Source of the DNA: Teratosphaeria epicoccoides
Taxonomy: Eukaryota; Ascomycota; Dothideomycetes; Mycosphaerellales; Teratosphaeriaceae
DNA: 64,000 nucleotides
Direction: 5' to 3'
Assembly: GCA_021401465.1 (NCBI GenBank)
Contig: JADDMT010000066.1
Span: 1 to 64,000 of the forward strand
Shown: piece after piece, positions 21,405 to 32,746 of the stretch
Position numbering within the stretch: the stretch's first letter is position 1
Layout of the letters: every line of letters starts with the position of its first letter
Notes under the pieces: model-generated
Databases searched by the model: none
Told to the model about the DNA's origin: nothing
The model's input: only the letters and a program-made list of their open reading frames with translations
Translations under genes and position numbers: made by a program

Positions 21405-22415
21405 TAGACACACTAGCAAGTGTATGTTACTAACACTATAGCTACTAGCGTCTACTATGTCGAGATTCTCGAGATGATAATGCAAGAAGAGCAGACGATT
21501 ATCAGTCGCAGCGTACTCACGAAGCAGCTTAATAGATAGGGAATCTGCATATATGCCTCCTATCTAAAAGGTAATAACAGAGTAAAGGTAGACTACCTTA
21601 TTAAGCATTAATATCAATTATGGCAGTCTACTAATAAGGAGATACTTAACGTACTAGTTGCTAATAGATATGATATAAGCCCTAGGACGTTATAGTAGTA
21701 GCGTCTTACTCTTAGTTTAAAGAAGAGGCTTGTTAACTATAAAGAAGGTAAAGCAGAGAAAGAGTAACCTATACTACTACTATATAGTAAGTATAATAAA
21801 GGTGATGCTTTGCATTATAGCAGAGAGAACCTATATGTGCACTTTTAACATCTTTACAGGTTAGTTAGCAGGTAAGAGCTACCCTTAAAGTGTAATTATA
21901 GTGTAATTATAGACTAAATCTATTACAGAGATTGCCTTTTCAGGGCCGCTTAGTCTATTAACCCCTAGGGGTTTCAAGAGCGTAACCGTCTATTAAGAGT
22001 TAAGCATAGCGTCCTTTAAGTACCTAGACTAAATTAGGGCTAGTTAATTAACACCTATTACAAGATAGAGATGTTTAGAATTAGCATTTACGCTACTATT
22101 AACATATAGTCTTGTAATATCATCTAGATATATGTTAGTATTATTAGACGCATGAAGCTAAGCGTCCTTGCATAATACATTGCATGTGTAAGGGAGCATA
22201 GAGTCATGCTACAGATCCTGCAGAGTAACAGGGGTCTTAAAACACTAGATGTTACTAATGCTCATTTTTAGCTATTATAGGAAGCTTGTAGCGATGTGAA
22301 TAGAGGCTAGCTTCTTGACGCAAAAGAGCTTAGCGCTTAGCAGGACGCATAACAAACAGCAAGAGTAGTAGTAGTAGCAGGCTAATAGTAGCTAATACCC
22401 TTTAATAAGTATGCT
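21405..22415 (+). pseudogene. RIPed integrase-core (DDE) transposase, 5' part
   Basis: One frame runs from here to the G2 insertion and resumes unchanged at 29022. A helix-turn-helix-like N-terminus (RYDISPRTL) is followed by an rve-like integrase core: YYKIEMFRISIYATIN, IYVSIIRRMKLSVLAQYI and LQSNRGLKT. In the family these read (W)S-I-D-G-Y..K-L, and S-D-R-G-x-E-T, so the catalytic Asp codons have become AAC (22050 and 22227) and Glu became AAA, all G>A changes after T as RIP would make. The gene resembles the eukaryotic transposase group in which the core carries an RSDRGTET-type motif. It is inactive. Confidence 0.65.
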
Positions 22416-22582
22416 TGTAAAGGGCTAGGCCCTAAGTCTTAGCACAGGCTAGGGCCTATGCGACGCGACCCCTGACGAGGCTAGCTATAAAAGACTAGAC
22501 AACTAGCAGATAGTCCCTCTCTCCCTATCGTACTTGTTAAATACTACATGAACCCCTATGTATACGCTGTTTACCTGTGACA
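22416..22582 (+). repeat. 5' LTR of G2 (167 bp)
   Basis: It starts TGTAAAGGG and ends ACCTGTGACA, matching 28850-29016 with only a few RIP-like differences. CTATAAAAGAC near 22485 is a candidate TATA box. Confidence 0.94.
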
Positions 22583-22675
22583 TTAAGTACAATTAATTTC
22601 ACTATAGAAAGGCTGTCTCCTAGCTAATTAACCCTAGTGTCTAAAGGATCTACGAACAAGGAAGCGTTAGCAGAA

Positions 22676-23892
22676 ATGCGCTATGTCATTAAGGGAATAC
22701 ATACCTAGTAACAGCAAATTATAGCTAAGCTAATAGCTACGCGGGCCACGCTAAATGAATCGGAGTCCTGACAGCAACAAAACCCAGGTGTCCTGTTAGA
22801 GGAGCTACTAAAGACCCTCGCGGACGCGCTAGCTGTAGTAACGCGTGCGAACTCTATCATAGAACTAATAGGGCCCTAAGAGTAGAGGCTACTAACATAG
22901 GACAGAAGAGCCAAATCATTTAGGGATTACCTGCTCTGTATTAGGAGTTCGCTTAGGGCGCGCTCTAGGATAAAACCCCTAATAGGCGCGGATTATTACT
23001 AGAACACAATCTACGACACCCTCCCTACTCGCTAGCGCGCCTGGATGCGCCATTTCTAGGAGAAAGGAGGCCCGGACAGGGCGAAGGACCCTGAAGCTTT
23101 CCTCATGTAACTTAAGGCTATGTTTGCAGATAGTAACAAGACAGCAAGAGCTCTAGAACAGCTTACGAACCTCTGACACGTAGCAGGCTAGCCATGGCAC
23201 GAGTACTAGCTAGAATTTGACGAACTCCTGCTATTAGCAGGAGGGGACTAGTAGACAGATGACGCGAAGATTAGATACCTCAAGAATTCGTTTTCGAATC
23301 CTACTAGGATGTACATAGTAAACGTGAGAGACAAGGGGGACTACTACGTATTTGCAGAGGAGGTCGAAAGGGTCATGACAAACTCCAAGGCAACTAACTA
23401 GTTCAAGGCGGCCTATAGGAGGTAGTTAAGAGAAAAGAATAAGGACTCTAAAGGTATTCCCGCGGCTGCTATGCAGGTACCTAACCCTAGGGTTAGATCC
23501 TAAATAGACGCGGATAGAGATACAGTCATAGCACCGACTCGTACTACAGGAGACTAGTATGATAGCAAAGGACCCTAACAAAACAACGGGGGGAAACGAC
23601 ACGCTAAATAGGTAGACGCTACAGAGAGAGAGAAACGCTAGGAGAATAACCTATGCTACTACTACAGAGTGTCTAGACACTAAGTCAAGGGGTGTCCCTA
23701 CACCTTAGCTATACCCCTAGCCCAGATTAACACGACTAGAGTGTCGCTATTGCTAGAGGACAATAGAATAGCAGAGGAACCTAGGAGGAAAAACTCGGGA
23801 AAAGATTAACTCCTGCTTAGAGTTAGGAAGCAGGAGTAACAGAGACATTAGCAGAAAGATAGGAGAGAGTTAAGGGATCCATGGATAGGAAC
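22676..23892 (+). pseudogene. gag: RIPed gag of G2
   Basis: From ATG 22676 a frame with RIP-type stops encodes a retrotransposon Gag: a capsid-like central region (DPEAFLM..LKAMFADSNK, then HEYXLEFDELLLLAGG) and a C-terminal CCHC zinc knuckle at about 23654-23695 whose second Cys codon has become Tyr (CYYYRVSRH for an expected CxxC..GH) before VKGCPY. The knuckle would bind element RNA. The start is supported by the -1 relation to pol seen also in family G. Confidence 0.8.
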
Positions 23893-26800
23893 CTGATTTA
23901 TACTAATGTAGTCCTAGCAAATAATACCGGGACATTAGCTCTTATCGATAAGGGGTACTAATACTACGCTACAATTAACGGAGACCTAGTAAAAGGTCTT
24001 AGCTTAAGCTTAATAAGCAAAGAGTCATGTATAGCGAGAGGCGTAACAGCGTCGATACGAGACTCCGTAGTAGAAGGAGTAGTCGCCTTCTAGATAGAAA
24101 TTAAGGGGTTCTAGTAACTAGTGTACGTATACGTAGTAAAGGATCTAGCCTTCCCCCTAATACTAGGGAACCCCTAGAAGGCTCACAATAAAGTGCGGAC
24201 CGTACTAGAAAGGCGTCAGTATTAGCATAGGAGAGCAGGACGGTAGATAGACGAAGGACGGAACTACCAAGAATACGAGGACCGTAGGAACTTTACCTAG
24301 GTATACGTAACTACAATAGTAGATGTCGTAGAGGCCTTAAAGGCAAAGGAATATCCGACGCTAGACGAGTTAAGAAATGCGCTACCTCTAGAGCTTTAGC
24401 ACATAGCTCCGCTATTCTGCCGCCAAGAAGCAGAAAAACTAGCGCCATACCGCCCTAGCATTAACTACTACATCGAACTCCGCGAAGGACTAGACAGATC
24501 CTAACTAGCTCTACTATAGGGACCCCTATACAGCATGTCGAAGGAGGAACTACTTGTTTTAAGGAAGTCCTTAGACGAACTGTTAGGGAAGGGATTCATT
24601 CGGCCTACTAACTTAGAGGCTACGGCTCCTGTGCTTTTTGTCCGGAAGCTAGGAGGAGGGCTCTAGTTCTGCTGCGATTACTACGCCCTTAACGTAATCA
24701 CAAAGTAAGATAGGTACCCCCTCCCGTTAATACTAGAGACCTTGAGGAACCTCACAGGCGCCTAGTAGCTTACTAAGGTAGATATAGTGTCAGCCTTCTA
24801 CTAAATCCGTATGGCGAAAGGCCATGAGTACAAGACAGCCTTTCGCATGAGGTTCGGTTCATTTAAATGGCTAGTATGTCTGTTTAGTTTATCTAGGGCT
24901 CTAGCAACGTTCTAACGATATATTAACATACTACTACACGAGGAATTAGACGACTACGCCTCTGTGTACATAGACGACATTATCATATATAGCGGCAGTT
25001 CGCGAGAAGACTATTTCGCTAAAGTAACGCGAGTACTCTAGAAGCTCTAGGATAGGGGCTACTACCTTAACCCCAGGAAGAGCGAGTTTGCTAAAAAGGA
25101 TATCAAGTACCTAGGGTTTATAATCCATGCTAACAGAAAAGGCATAGGGACCGAGCTAGAAAAGGTAGAGGCTATGCGTAACTAGGAGCGGCTAAAAACA
25201 CAAAAGGAAGTCCGTAGATTCCTCGGCTTTGCTAACTACTACAGGATGTTCATCCTGAACTACTCGAAGACAGCTAGGCCCTTAATAGCGCTTACAGGGA
25301 AGGGCAGACCGTTCTCCTAGGGGGAACTTAAGGAGTCCGCGTTTAGAACGCTAAAAGCGAAGTTCTGTTTAGCGCTAGTCCTTTCTTAATAGAACCTAGA
25401 GCTGCCGACCTTTTTAGAGACTAACTGCAGTAGATTTGCATTAGGGGCGGCTCTCCTGCAAGAAAGTAATAGAGTCTAGAGACTAGTAGGCTTCTTCTTG
25501 CAGAAACTTAATAAGGCGGAGATTAATTACGACATCTATAACAAGGAGATGCTAGCTGTGATATCTAGCCTGAAGTTCTAGGGCCCTAAGCTAAAGTCGT
25601 GTAGGCCCTTCACTATTCTCACGGACTACAAAAACCTAGAGTACTTCATAGTCAAGCGACAGCTGTCTAAGCGGCAGATACGGTAGTATGAGACCCTCGC
25701 GTAATTCTAGTTTTCCCTGGTATACCGCCTAGGCGCCAAAGGAGTAGTCCCGGACGTATTGTTAAGACGAGAACAGGACACGCTAGGGGCAGAAGATAAG
25801 GAATCACGGTTTAAGAGGTTTTAAAACCTAGAAGTCGTGGAGAGTTAGCCGGACCCTATGGATAAGAGCAGAGACGTCGTACTAATTACCTCGACTAGCC
25901 TACTACCTACTACTGTAGTAGAGAACAAATAGCAATTCGCTAACTCCGTAACCTCTAACCGGGAGCCTATTAGGCCGTTCTAGGACAGCACCCTTAATGA
26001 CTTATAGGCAGCTACAGTAGAGAAAGACGAGCTGTACTCGACAGTGTTAAAAGCAGTAAAGAGTGGCTCCTAGGCGCTACTAGCTAGAGCGAGGCTGAAA
26101 TTACAAGCAGGGGACTACAAGATCGACAAGAGGGGCTTCCTACGATACCGCGACAAACTATAGGTCCTAGGAGCAAACGATAGTTAGCCTGAGGGCAAGA
26201 CCTCGGGCTCTAGGGACGAAAGTAACGACATACTTAGGACGAAGCTCATTTAGTCTATGCATGACGCTACGGTATACAGGCACCTAGGACGGGACGCCAC
26301 GACAATGATCCTAGGGCGCGACTTCTACTAGCCGTTACTGTCTAAGCATGTCTAGCAGTTCCTGAGGAACTACGACTACTGCGGTCGTAACAAGGTATAG
26401 AGAGAGTATAAGCACAGACTACTAAAGCTATTACTAGTTCCTAACAGATTCTTCTAGGAGATCTTAATGGACTTCATGACGGACCTGCCCGATTCCGAGG
26501 GATGTTAATACCTGTAGGTTATTAAGGATCGCCTATATAAGTACGTAGTTTTACAGGTAATGCCTAGCATGAAAGCAGAGGAATACGCGGAGAAGTTCAT
26601 GGATTGCTAGGCCTAGTACCATAGAATGCTAACAGCTATTACGAGCGACTAGGGCACTAACTAGACTAGCACCTTCTAGACGACCTTCTGTAAAGGAATA
26701 GGCGTGTCCTAGCAGTTAAGCTCTACGTACTACCTATAAACAGACAGAGGCCCTAAACGCCTGAACTAAGAGGTGCAAGCGTACCTCCGGAACTATATTA

Positions 26801-27645
26801 ACTATGAGTAATCCGACTAGAAGCAATAGCTCCCTGTGGCTTAACTAGCGCTAAACAGGAGGTATTATTCGGGAATTAGCATGAGCCCCTTCTTCGCTAC
26901 CTATAGCTACAAAGCATAGGGCCCTATACCTTTAACTAAGGACCCTGTAGGGCCTAGCCTGTTAAAAGCAGCCAAGAGGGCAAGGGCGTTCGTAGGAAAT
27001 ATTCAGGACATAACAGGAATCTGCCAAGTAACAATAGCGGCTTCTATGTAAGAATAGGAGGAGTCTGCTAATAAATGCTAAAACCCTGCCCTAATTTATA
27101 AAGTTAGTAACAAGGTCTAGCTAGATCTGCGGAACTACACTACAGAGAGACCTAAGAAAAGCTTAGACGCTAAGCATGCAAAGTACATAGTAGCCGAAGT
27201 ATTATTACTAGTCTCTATCTGCTTAACTAGGCTCCTAAACAATATACACCTAGTGTTCTATACTAACCTGCTAAGACTAGCGGGCAAAGACCCTATGCCT
27301 AGGCAGGAGAACGACGACGAACAGCCGGACCCCCTTTTGTTTAAGTCATACGAGGAGTAGTCAGTAGAGGAGGTACTCTACGCGAGAGACAAGAGAAGGG
27401 GAAGAGGACGCGAGGTCCTAGTAAAATGGTCAGGATACTACAAACCTACATAGGAGCCCCTAGAAAACCTAATAGACACTAAAGTAATAGACTGCTTCGA
27501 GTAGGCTTAGGGAAGCGCGGAGAACAACGACGGCCCTAGAGAGAGGTAGGACAAGAAGAAAAAGGAAACGAGATATAGGACTTAGCAAAGGGAGTCTAGC
27601 ATTTGTAATAAGGAGTACAGGGGTTTAAGAAAGGACAAAAGTTAG
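23870..27645 (+). pseudogene. pol: RIPed pol of G2: protease, RT, RNase H, integrase, chromodomain
   Basis: It is read in the -1 frame relative to gag. The order is protease (LALIDKGY at about 23935, the usual D-T/S-G reading DKG), reverse transcriptase with SVYIDDIIIYS (about 24961-24993), RNase H ending NYDIYNKEMLAVI, integrase (VLMDFMTDLPDSEG, TAITSDXGTN, later LNRRYYSGISMSPFFATY) and a chromodomain with EVLVKWSGYYKPT (about 27412-27450). Frame positions of protease, RT and chromodomain agree modulo 3. The first TAG after the basic tail at 27643 is taken as the end. Confidence 0.88.
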
Positions 27646-27743
27646 AGGGGGAAAATTAACATTAGGTAACTATATATACAACAAAAGAAAAAACCCCCCT
27701 AGCTGCAGGCCCCTACGCCGAGGATAGAGGACCCTAGCGACAA

Positions 27744-28307
27744 TCATGCGGGATTGTTACTAGGGGCCCTGCTAGCGGGGCTAGCCCCCCTGCCGTCGGA
27801 GGGGCCCTCGCTAGACCCCCTAGACCTGCCGACTAGGCTGCTGTCAGAGTCCCCGGCCTCTCGGTCAGGGCCCCGCGCAGTAGCGCCAGACTGACGCTGA
27901 CGAGGGCTCTCGCCCTTACTAGCAACGTTCTCCCGCTGCCTACCTAAGGTAAGCGCTAGTAGAACGCCCCTAGACCTTCTAAACTATTAGCGTGCAGAAA
28001 CACATAGAGTATAGGATGAACTCACAGGAGGCCCTACTAAGCGACAGCGGCACCTACGGTCCCCATGACCTCCTAGGCCACGACGCTACTCGAGGTTAGC
28101 GGCGTAATCATAGAGGACACTAATAGGAAATACCTAGATAGTAGACCTGCTAACTGCAAAGGCCCTAAGGCCCTCTAGGCCTTAAGGACCTTTGACAGGT
28201 CGTTATGCGCAGCAGCGCTACTATAATGTTAGCTATGCAAAACCCCCTAGGGAGCGGGTCATACCTGTTAGCGTCCTAGGAACGGGTCTAGGAGGCGCAG
28301 GAGACAT
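27744..28307 (-). pseudogene. Possible antisense ORF of G2 (187 codons, Pro/Arg/Ser-rich)
   Basis: Between pol and the 3' LTR, the minus strand holds a 187-codon frame from ATG 28307 to TGA 27746-27744. All nine or so internal stops are TAA/TAG at positions RIP could have made. It begins MSPAPPRPVPRTL, has a Cys pair (RCC) and RCRCR, and ends in an acidic Ser/Gly-rich tail (GDSDSSLVGRS). A second minus frame from ATG 28527 is also free of other stops for about 140 codons, so the true gene may start further upstream or contain an intron. The region is GC-rich, which lengthens chance frames, so this is weaker than the antisense ORFs of families G and A. Confidence 0.35.
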
Positions 28308-28834
28308 GGGTGAGGGCGGGGCTAGCTAGGTTAGCGGAGCATTTTGCGTAGACACTAAGTAACGCGTATAGGGCTTTGCAGTTTAGGCGCTTGCTAGCGT
28401 AGCGCTAGCAGGCGCAGGCTCGGGTAGACTAGACAGATTTATTAGCTAAGGCTAGGCATAACGACAAGGACTCTAGAACATACCGATTATAGGACGCAAT
28501 CTACGCCCTAGAGGGCGTAGTCGACATAGTAGATAGCAGGGGCTATCTGGTTCTAGTTAGTATCACCTAGAATCCCGGAGAAAAAGGAAGAAAGGTAGGA
28601 AAGTGAAGTGGATTTAAATAAGCGAAGTAGAGCCTAGGAACCTGGCAAGACTAGTTAGAGGCCAGGCTGTAGGCACAGGAGGACAGGGAGCGTAAGAAGT
28701 AAAGTAAAGTAGACTTAGACAAGTAGAGTAGACTTAGACAAGGGAAGTGAAGTTAGGGAGCTATGTCAGCCTAGCCGTGATCCAGGCTTTATGTGCTAGA
28801 AGGAAACTGACGGACTCCTTGCCGTGAACAAGAA

Positions 28835-28846
28835 GGGGGGGGGGGG
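28835..28846 (+). other. Polypurine tract of G2 (12 G)
   Basis: AGAA followed by twelve G lies three bases before the 3' LTR. Such purine runs resist RNase H and prime plus-strand DNA synthesis. Confidence 0.85.
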
Positions 28847-28849
28847 TAA

Positions 28850-29016
28850 TGTAAAGGGCAAGGCCCTAAGTCTTGGCACAGGCTAGGGCCTATACGACGC
28901 GACCCCTGACGAGGCCAGCTATAAAAGACCAGACAACTAGCAGATAGTCCCTCTCTCCCTATCGTACTTGTTAAATACTACATGAACCCCTGTATATACG
29001 CCGTTTACCTATGACA
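28850..29016 (+). repeat. 3' LTR of G2 (167 bp)
   Basis: It begins TGTAAAGGG and ends ACCTATGACA, then the target duplication ATGCT follows. Compared with the 5' LTR the differences seen are mostly C/T or G/A. Confidence 0.94.
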
Positions 29017-29021
29017 ATGCT

Positions 29022-29654
29022 AATAGCGAGGTCTTAGAAGACAATATTAATGAAGAATCACAAGACAATCACCCTTAACAGCCAGACGTCTAGCATTACT
29101 AGCAAGCTAAACAGCTAGTCTTTAGTCCATAGCTACTACTAGCGACTAAGCTACGATTTACTGATTATTACTAGTATATTACTAGCAAGATAAACTAGCG
29201 TATTAAGGGATAGTAAGGACAGCTCTTAAAAACCAAGCTTAATTACTAGAGAGATTAGTTTTAGAAGCTTAAAGACACTAAGTGATAGAGCGAGAGGCAA
29301 CTATCTAACAAGATTGCCTTCCTAGCGGTCTACATGCCTATCATCTAGACGGCGGCTACTAAATTTGTCATCTTGTAGAAGAATCACAAGATTCGATCGC
29401 AGCTACATTGTCTACACTGCATGTCAGGTATTCCTGAGTGTCTATATAGCTATCTAGAGAGCTACAAGACTATGCCTAGCTAGCAGAGTAGTGTACGAGT
29501 TAATCATGATAGTCCTTGGCTACTAGCGCTTAAGCAGTATATTTTATCGACAGGATTTAGTAAGTCTAATAGCAGTGTACTTACAGAGTTAATTGCTACA
29601 CTAAGGAGCTACAGAGCTCCTTAGCTTTCCCCTTATATGTACCTCTATGCATGA
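29022..29654 (+). pseudogene. RIPed integrase-core transposase, 3' part
   Basis: It continues the frame of 21405-22415 exactly once G2 and one target duplication are removed (6606 bp, a multiple of 3). It contains FLAVYMPIIXTAATKFV, then a basic KNHKIRSQLH segment and SGIPECLYSYLE, the kind of C-terminal H-K-I-R..G-x-P-x-x-L-Y region seen in that transposase group. It ends at a TGA at 29652-29654. With the 5' part it makes about 548 codons. Confidence 0.6.
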
Positions 29655-29731
29655 AGCCTCTCCTTGTAGCGCTTAGTAGTAGTAGGAGTCATAGTAGTAA
29701 TCACACTATTCGAAGATGCCCCTGTTAATGC

Positions 29732-30121
29732 ATGTCAGATATCGACGAATCCCTTCCTGATAAGACAATAGCGTAGTACACTACGATCTTCTAGCAGACT
29801 AGCATTAACATCGCTACTATTACTAGCGACGCTAGTGATACTACTACTAGCAGAAGACTACATGATCTTGCCTATTAGTACCTCCGCTATACTACAGGGG
29901 TCTATGTTAACGCTAGCAATATTAGACTAACGATTTGACTATCTAAGAAGCATTACGTAGTACCTTAGTAGTAAGCTAAAGTTGACCTACAAGTGCGTGA
30001 GGCTATTAATAGACTAACACTATTACGTAGGGAGTAGCTAGCAGGCGTGCTTAAGCTACTAGAGAACTTTGACTAATCGTAGATCGATCGTGCAAGAATA
30101 TTCTTCATCTTATTAATATAA
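29732..30121 (+). pseudogene. RIPed small ORF downstream of the transposase (129 residues)
   Basis: From ATG 29732 (MSDIDESLPDKTIA) a 130-codon frame reads with only RIP-type stops to TAA 30119-30121. It is helical and rich in Leu/Arg in its second half (REAINRLTLLRRE, LAGVLKLLENFD). It follows the transposase by about 80 bp on the same strand and so may be a second gene of the same transposon. I do not recognise it. Confidence 0.45.
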
Positions 30122-30200
30122 ATCCCTATAACGCCGCAAGTTAATTAATCTATCTACTACCTACTGCTTCCTTCTTCTCCTTGTCTCCTATCAAGATACC

Positions 30201-31147
30201 ATGGCAGATTCAGCATTCCTATAGCGTGTTAAGGACTAGATAGTACCTTGTCTACAGATAGGAGGACACTATAGTACTCTCTATAACCATGAAATTCCGC
30301 AATGTTCATTCTACTATATAGTTAATCTAACCTATCAAGTAGTAGGAGTACCTCGACTAGCAACGCTAGCGCCCTAGAGTAAGTCGTCGAAAGCCATTGT
30401 GACTACACTAAGACTATCCTAGATGCTAGGGTTATTGTAGCTTTTAACTAACTATCTAGTCTCTTAGACACTAATATTACCCTAGCTCTTAATTTTAATC
30501 CTAACCCTAGCACGTCAAACACCGCTATGACTATACTGCTACTAGCCTCTACTATAGCAAGTACAACTCCGAACCTAACACTAGAGCCTATCTATCTTCA
30601 GGTAGCTCCTTAGAAGCGCCGCCAAGCAGCTTAAGGCTAGCAAGGTCTACTAGCACTTACGTCATATGCTAGCATGCCCTCTGTTGCTAACTACGAGCGT
30701 ATAGGACACAAACTATTACTACAGTCTAAACTAACACCGCATGCTAGTATACCTACTAATTCATATTAAGCAGTCATAGAGTAGCTATAGTCCTAATTAA
30801 CGAGAGGGAAAGGTAGTAGCAAAGCACTAAAGGGGGCTATTACTAATCTACTAGTGCTATTACTAAAGTGTCTGAGGATTAATCTTAAGGTCTAGAAGCA
30901 AGTAAAGACCTTCACACTTACTAAGCGACATGACAAGGTAGATACCGTGTCTATGGCTAAGCCTAAGCACTAGTGTAATAGGGTAGTAACCCTGTATGAC
31001 AATGAATACAACGGACTTGAAGAGAAGCCGCCTCTTATTAACTTCTTATTAAGTCATGTAAAGCACAATCATATTAAGGACATCTAGTTGTATCTATGGT
31101 ACTAGGGTTACCTTGTCGTTAATACATCACGAAAATCAAGGCCCTAA
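30201..31147 (+). pseudogene. RIPed unidentified ORF, probably with an intron or frameshift
   Basis: A start at 30201 (MADSAFLXRVKD) opens one frame to about 30400; from about 30310 another frame, two positions away, runs to TAA 31145-31147 with only RIP-type stops, about 270 codons. The second frame has LDARVIVAFN, a Thr/Ser/Asn-rich middle, a basic RKRRQAA-like stretch after a stop, and a C-terminal part with YDNEYNGLEEKPPLINFLL and HVKHNHIKDI. It could be a third transposon gene. No family is recognised. Confidence 0.45.
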
Positions 31148-31640
31148 GTAGACTAAGTAACTTGTGTTACTTAGCTTACTTACCTCCTCGTCTAACTTGG
31201 CCTGCTCGTATATACCCCCGAGAAACTCGGCCCCTCCTAAGCTACTCGTGTCGCGGACGCAAGTAGCTTAGAGTGCAAGAGTGCTACTAGTAAGTAACTT
31301 ACTACTAGTAGTATACTAGCGGCAAGTAGCTCGGGCATGCAAGCCAAGCTACTTAAATCAAAACAATTTGCATGCAATAGACGTTAAAGTCATGATTTTA
31401 GTTAATACTACACATCCTGTAATTGTCGCACTATGCTCTTTTACTATTAACACTAGATCTGACATACAACGCAAATTAAGCAGATTTACTAACACTAAAC
31501 ACATATATAGCTTAAACGTAGCTCTTACGACGCCTCTTGAATTCAAGCAAGCTGCTATATCTGACTTACGCCTTAGGCCTGAAGACCTTAATCGGTATAG
31601 CTAGTAACAAATGCATAGCTACTACACACTATCTACACAT
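31148..31640. other. Short palindromes and downstream part of the next gene
   Basis: 31160-31340 is made of short near-palindromic stretches (AGTAACTTGTGTTACTTAG; AAGTAACTTACTACTAGTAG; CAAGTAGCTT/AAGCTACTTA), a possible transposon end or miniature element. 31358-31604 holds open frames on both strands that look like the 3' exon(s) of the minus-strand gene at 31641-32125. ACATCCTGTA occurs at both 31409 and 31638. Confidence 0.35.
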
Positions 31641-32125
31641 CCTGTATTAGCCCTTACATATAACTCTTCTACTCGCCCTTATCCTCTATTCCGTTCTACT
31701 AGCTTACCTTTACTACTACCGACTCTCCTAAAGCGCTACTATTTCGCCTCTCCTGTAGCTTCTTAAAGGTCGCATCATCAAAGACCTTGTCGCTATAGCC
31801 CTTAATCTGCTCTAATAAGGTCGAGTCTGTAAATGTAGTATGCTACTACAACTAACTATCCCTTAACTTAGAGTCGCTAAGCGTATCCTCTACCTTCTCT
31901 ATAACGTTCGACTAGTTACTTATAAGATCATACTAATCGAGCAGAGCGTATGCCATGCTACATCATAATTGTTAGCTAATGTATACTACGTAGCTACTAA
32001 ACTACTACTAGTACCTCCTATTAATATCGAAGTACTAGTAGTATGTTAGTAGCATAACGCTAGTATACTACTAGCATACTTACCTAGCATTTTTTGCCTC
32101 TACCTCTAGCAAAGCTTAGCTCCTA
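31641..32125 (-). pseudogene. RIPed intron-containing gene fragment, cut by G3
   Basis: Three exons can be read on the minus strand. The first (32125-32084) ends LEVEAKNA before GTAAGT; a 126-bp intron (32083-31958) has CTAAC and GATGTAG near its end; exon 2 (31957-31708) gives a continuous frame with ALLDXYDLIS, NVIEKVEDTLSDSKLRDS, GYSDKVFDDATFKKLQERR and ends VVVK; a 66-bp intron (31707-31642, GTAAGC..CTAATACAG) follows, then a frame with CSSYAFVTSYTD. All stops are RIP-type. The helical, acidic/basic protein is not recognised. Its 5' part is missing because the LTR of G3 starts at 32126. Confidence 0.5.
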
Positions 32126-32567
32126 TGTCATAGATGTCATAAGTTACAAGCACTATAGGCTAAGTCAGAGCACTAGGGCCTAGGTCATAGCATAGTTATA
32201 GGAGAAAGGATCTGTCACGTGAGGACAGATCCCTAGATCTATAGGGTTAGTCTACAGATCTATAGGCCTATAGGGGAGAAGGGATCTGTCTTAGGAGGAT
32301 AGACCCTAGGATCTGTAGGGTTAGTCTATAGATCTACAGACACGGATCTATTAGGTCTATTAACTAATCTAACAGAGCTGCCCTGTCTCTCTAGTATATA
32401 GGGATAGCTTTAGGACAGGCAGTTAGGAGCTTCGTGCTTAATTCTCAGTTAATCCTCTCTTGCTTAGAGGAGAGTTACAAGGTTAATTGCTATTGTCGAT
32501 ATTCTTCATAGCTCTGTAAGTCTAACACCTAATCCCCTTCCTACTATTAGTACCTACCCTTATGACA
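32126..32567 (+). repeat. 5' LTR of G3 (442 bp)
   Basis: It starts TGTCATAGATGTC and ends CTTATGACA. It matches 54956-55419 and the LTRs of G1 and G5, with short internal deletions near its start. Confidence 0.92.
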
Positions 32568-32746
32568 TTTTTAGCACTACTTCTAAGGAAGCATTAGGGG
32601 ACTCGTCGAGCGCTTGACATACGCCTATGTTAAGTAGTTCTTTAGCTGTTAGTTTAACTTCTAGCAACAGTTAACTGACACTACGAGAACAAGTTGCTAC
32701 TATACCTTAAATTACTTAGTAGCTCGAATCTATTCACCTTAGCGAG

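Larger units (their letters stand above)
22416..29016 (+). mobile_element. Ty3/gypsy chromovirus G2 with 167-bp LTRs, RIPed
   Basis: A complete 6601-bp element: LTR 22416-22582, gag, pol in the -1 frame, accessory region, 12-G polypurine tract, LTR 28850-29016. It is flanked by a perfect 5-bp target duplication ATGCT (22411-22415 and 29017-29021) and splits the integrase-core transposase gene in frame. It differs from families G and A in LTR length and sequence. RIP stops run throughout. Confidence 0.95.

Noticed and set aside
27660..28000. GC-rich block in G2 as a separate captured host segment
   Set aside because: It lies between pol and the polypurine tract inside intact element ends and is better explained as part of the element.
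31368..31604. 78-codon + frame in A/T-rich sequence
   Set aside because: It is opposite the likely downstream exon of the minus-strand gene at 31641-32125 and has no known motif.
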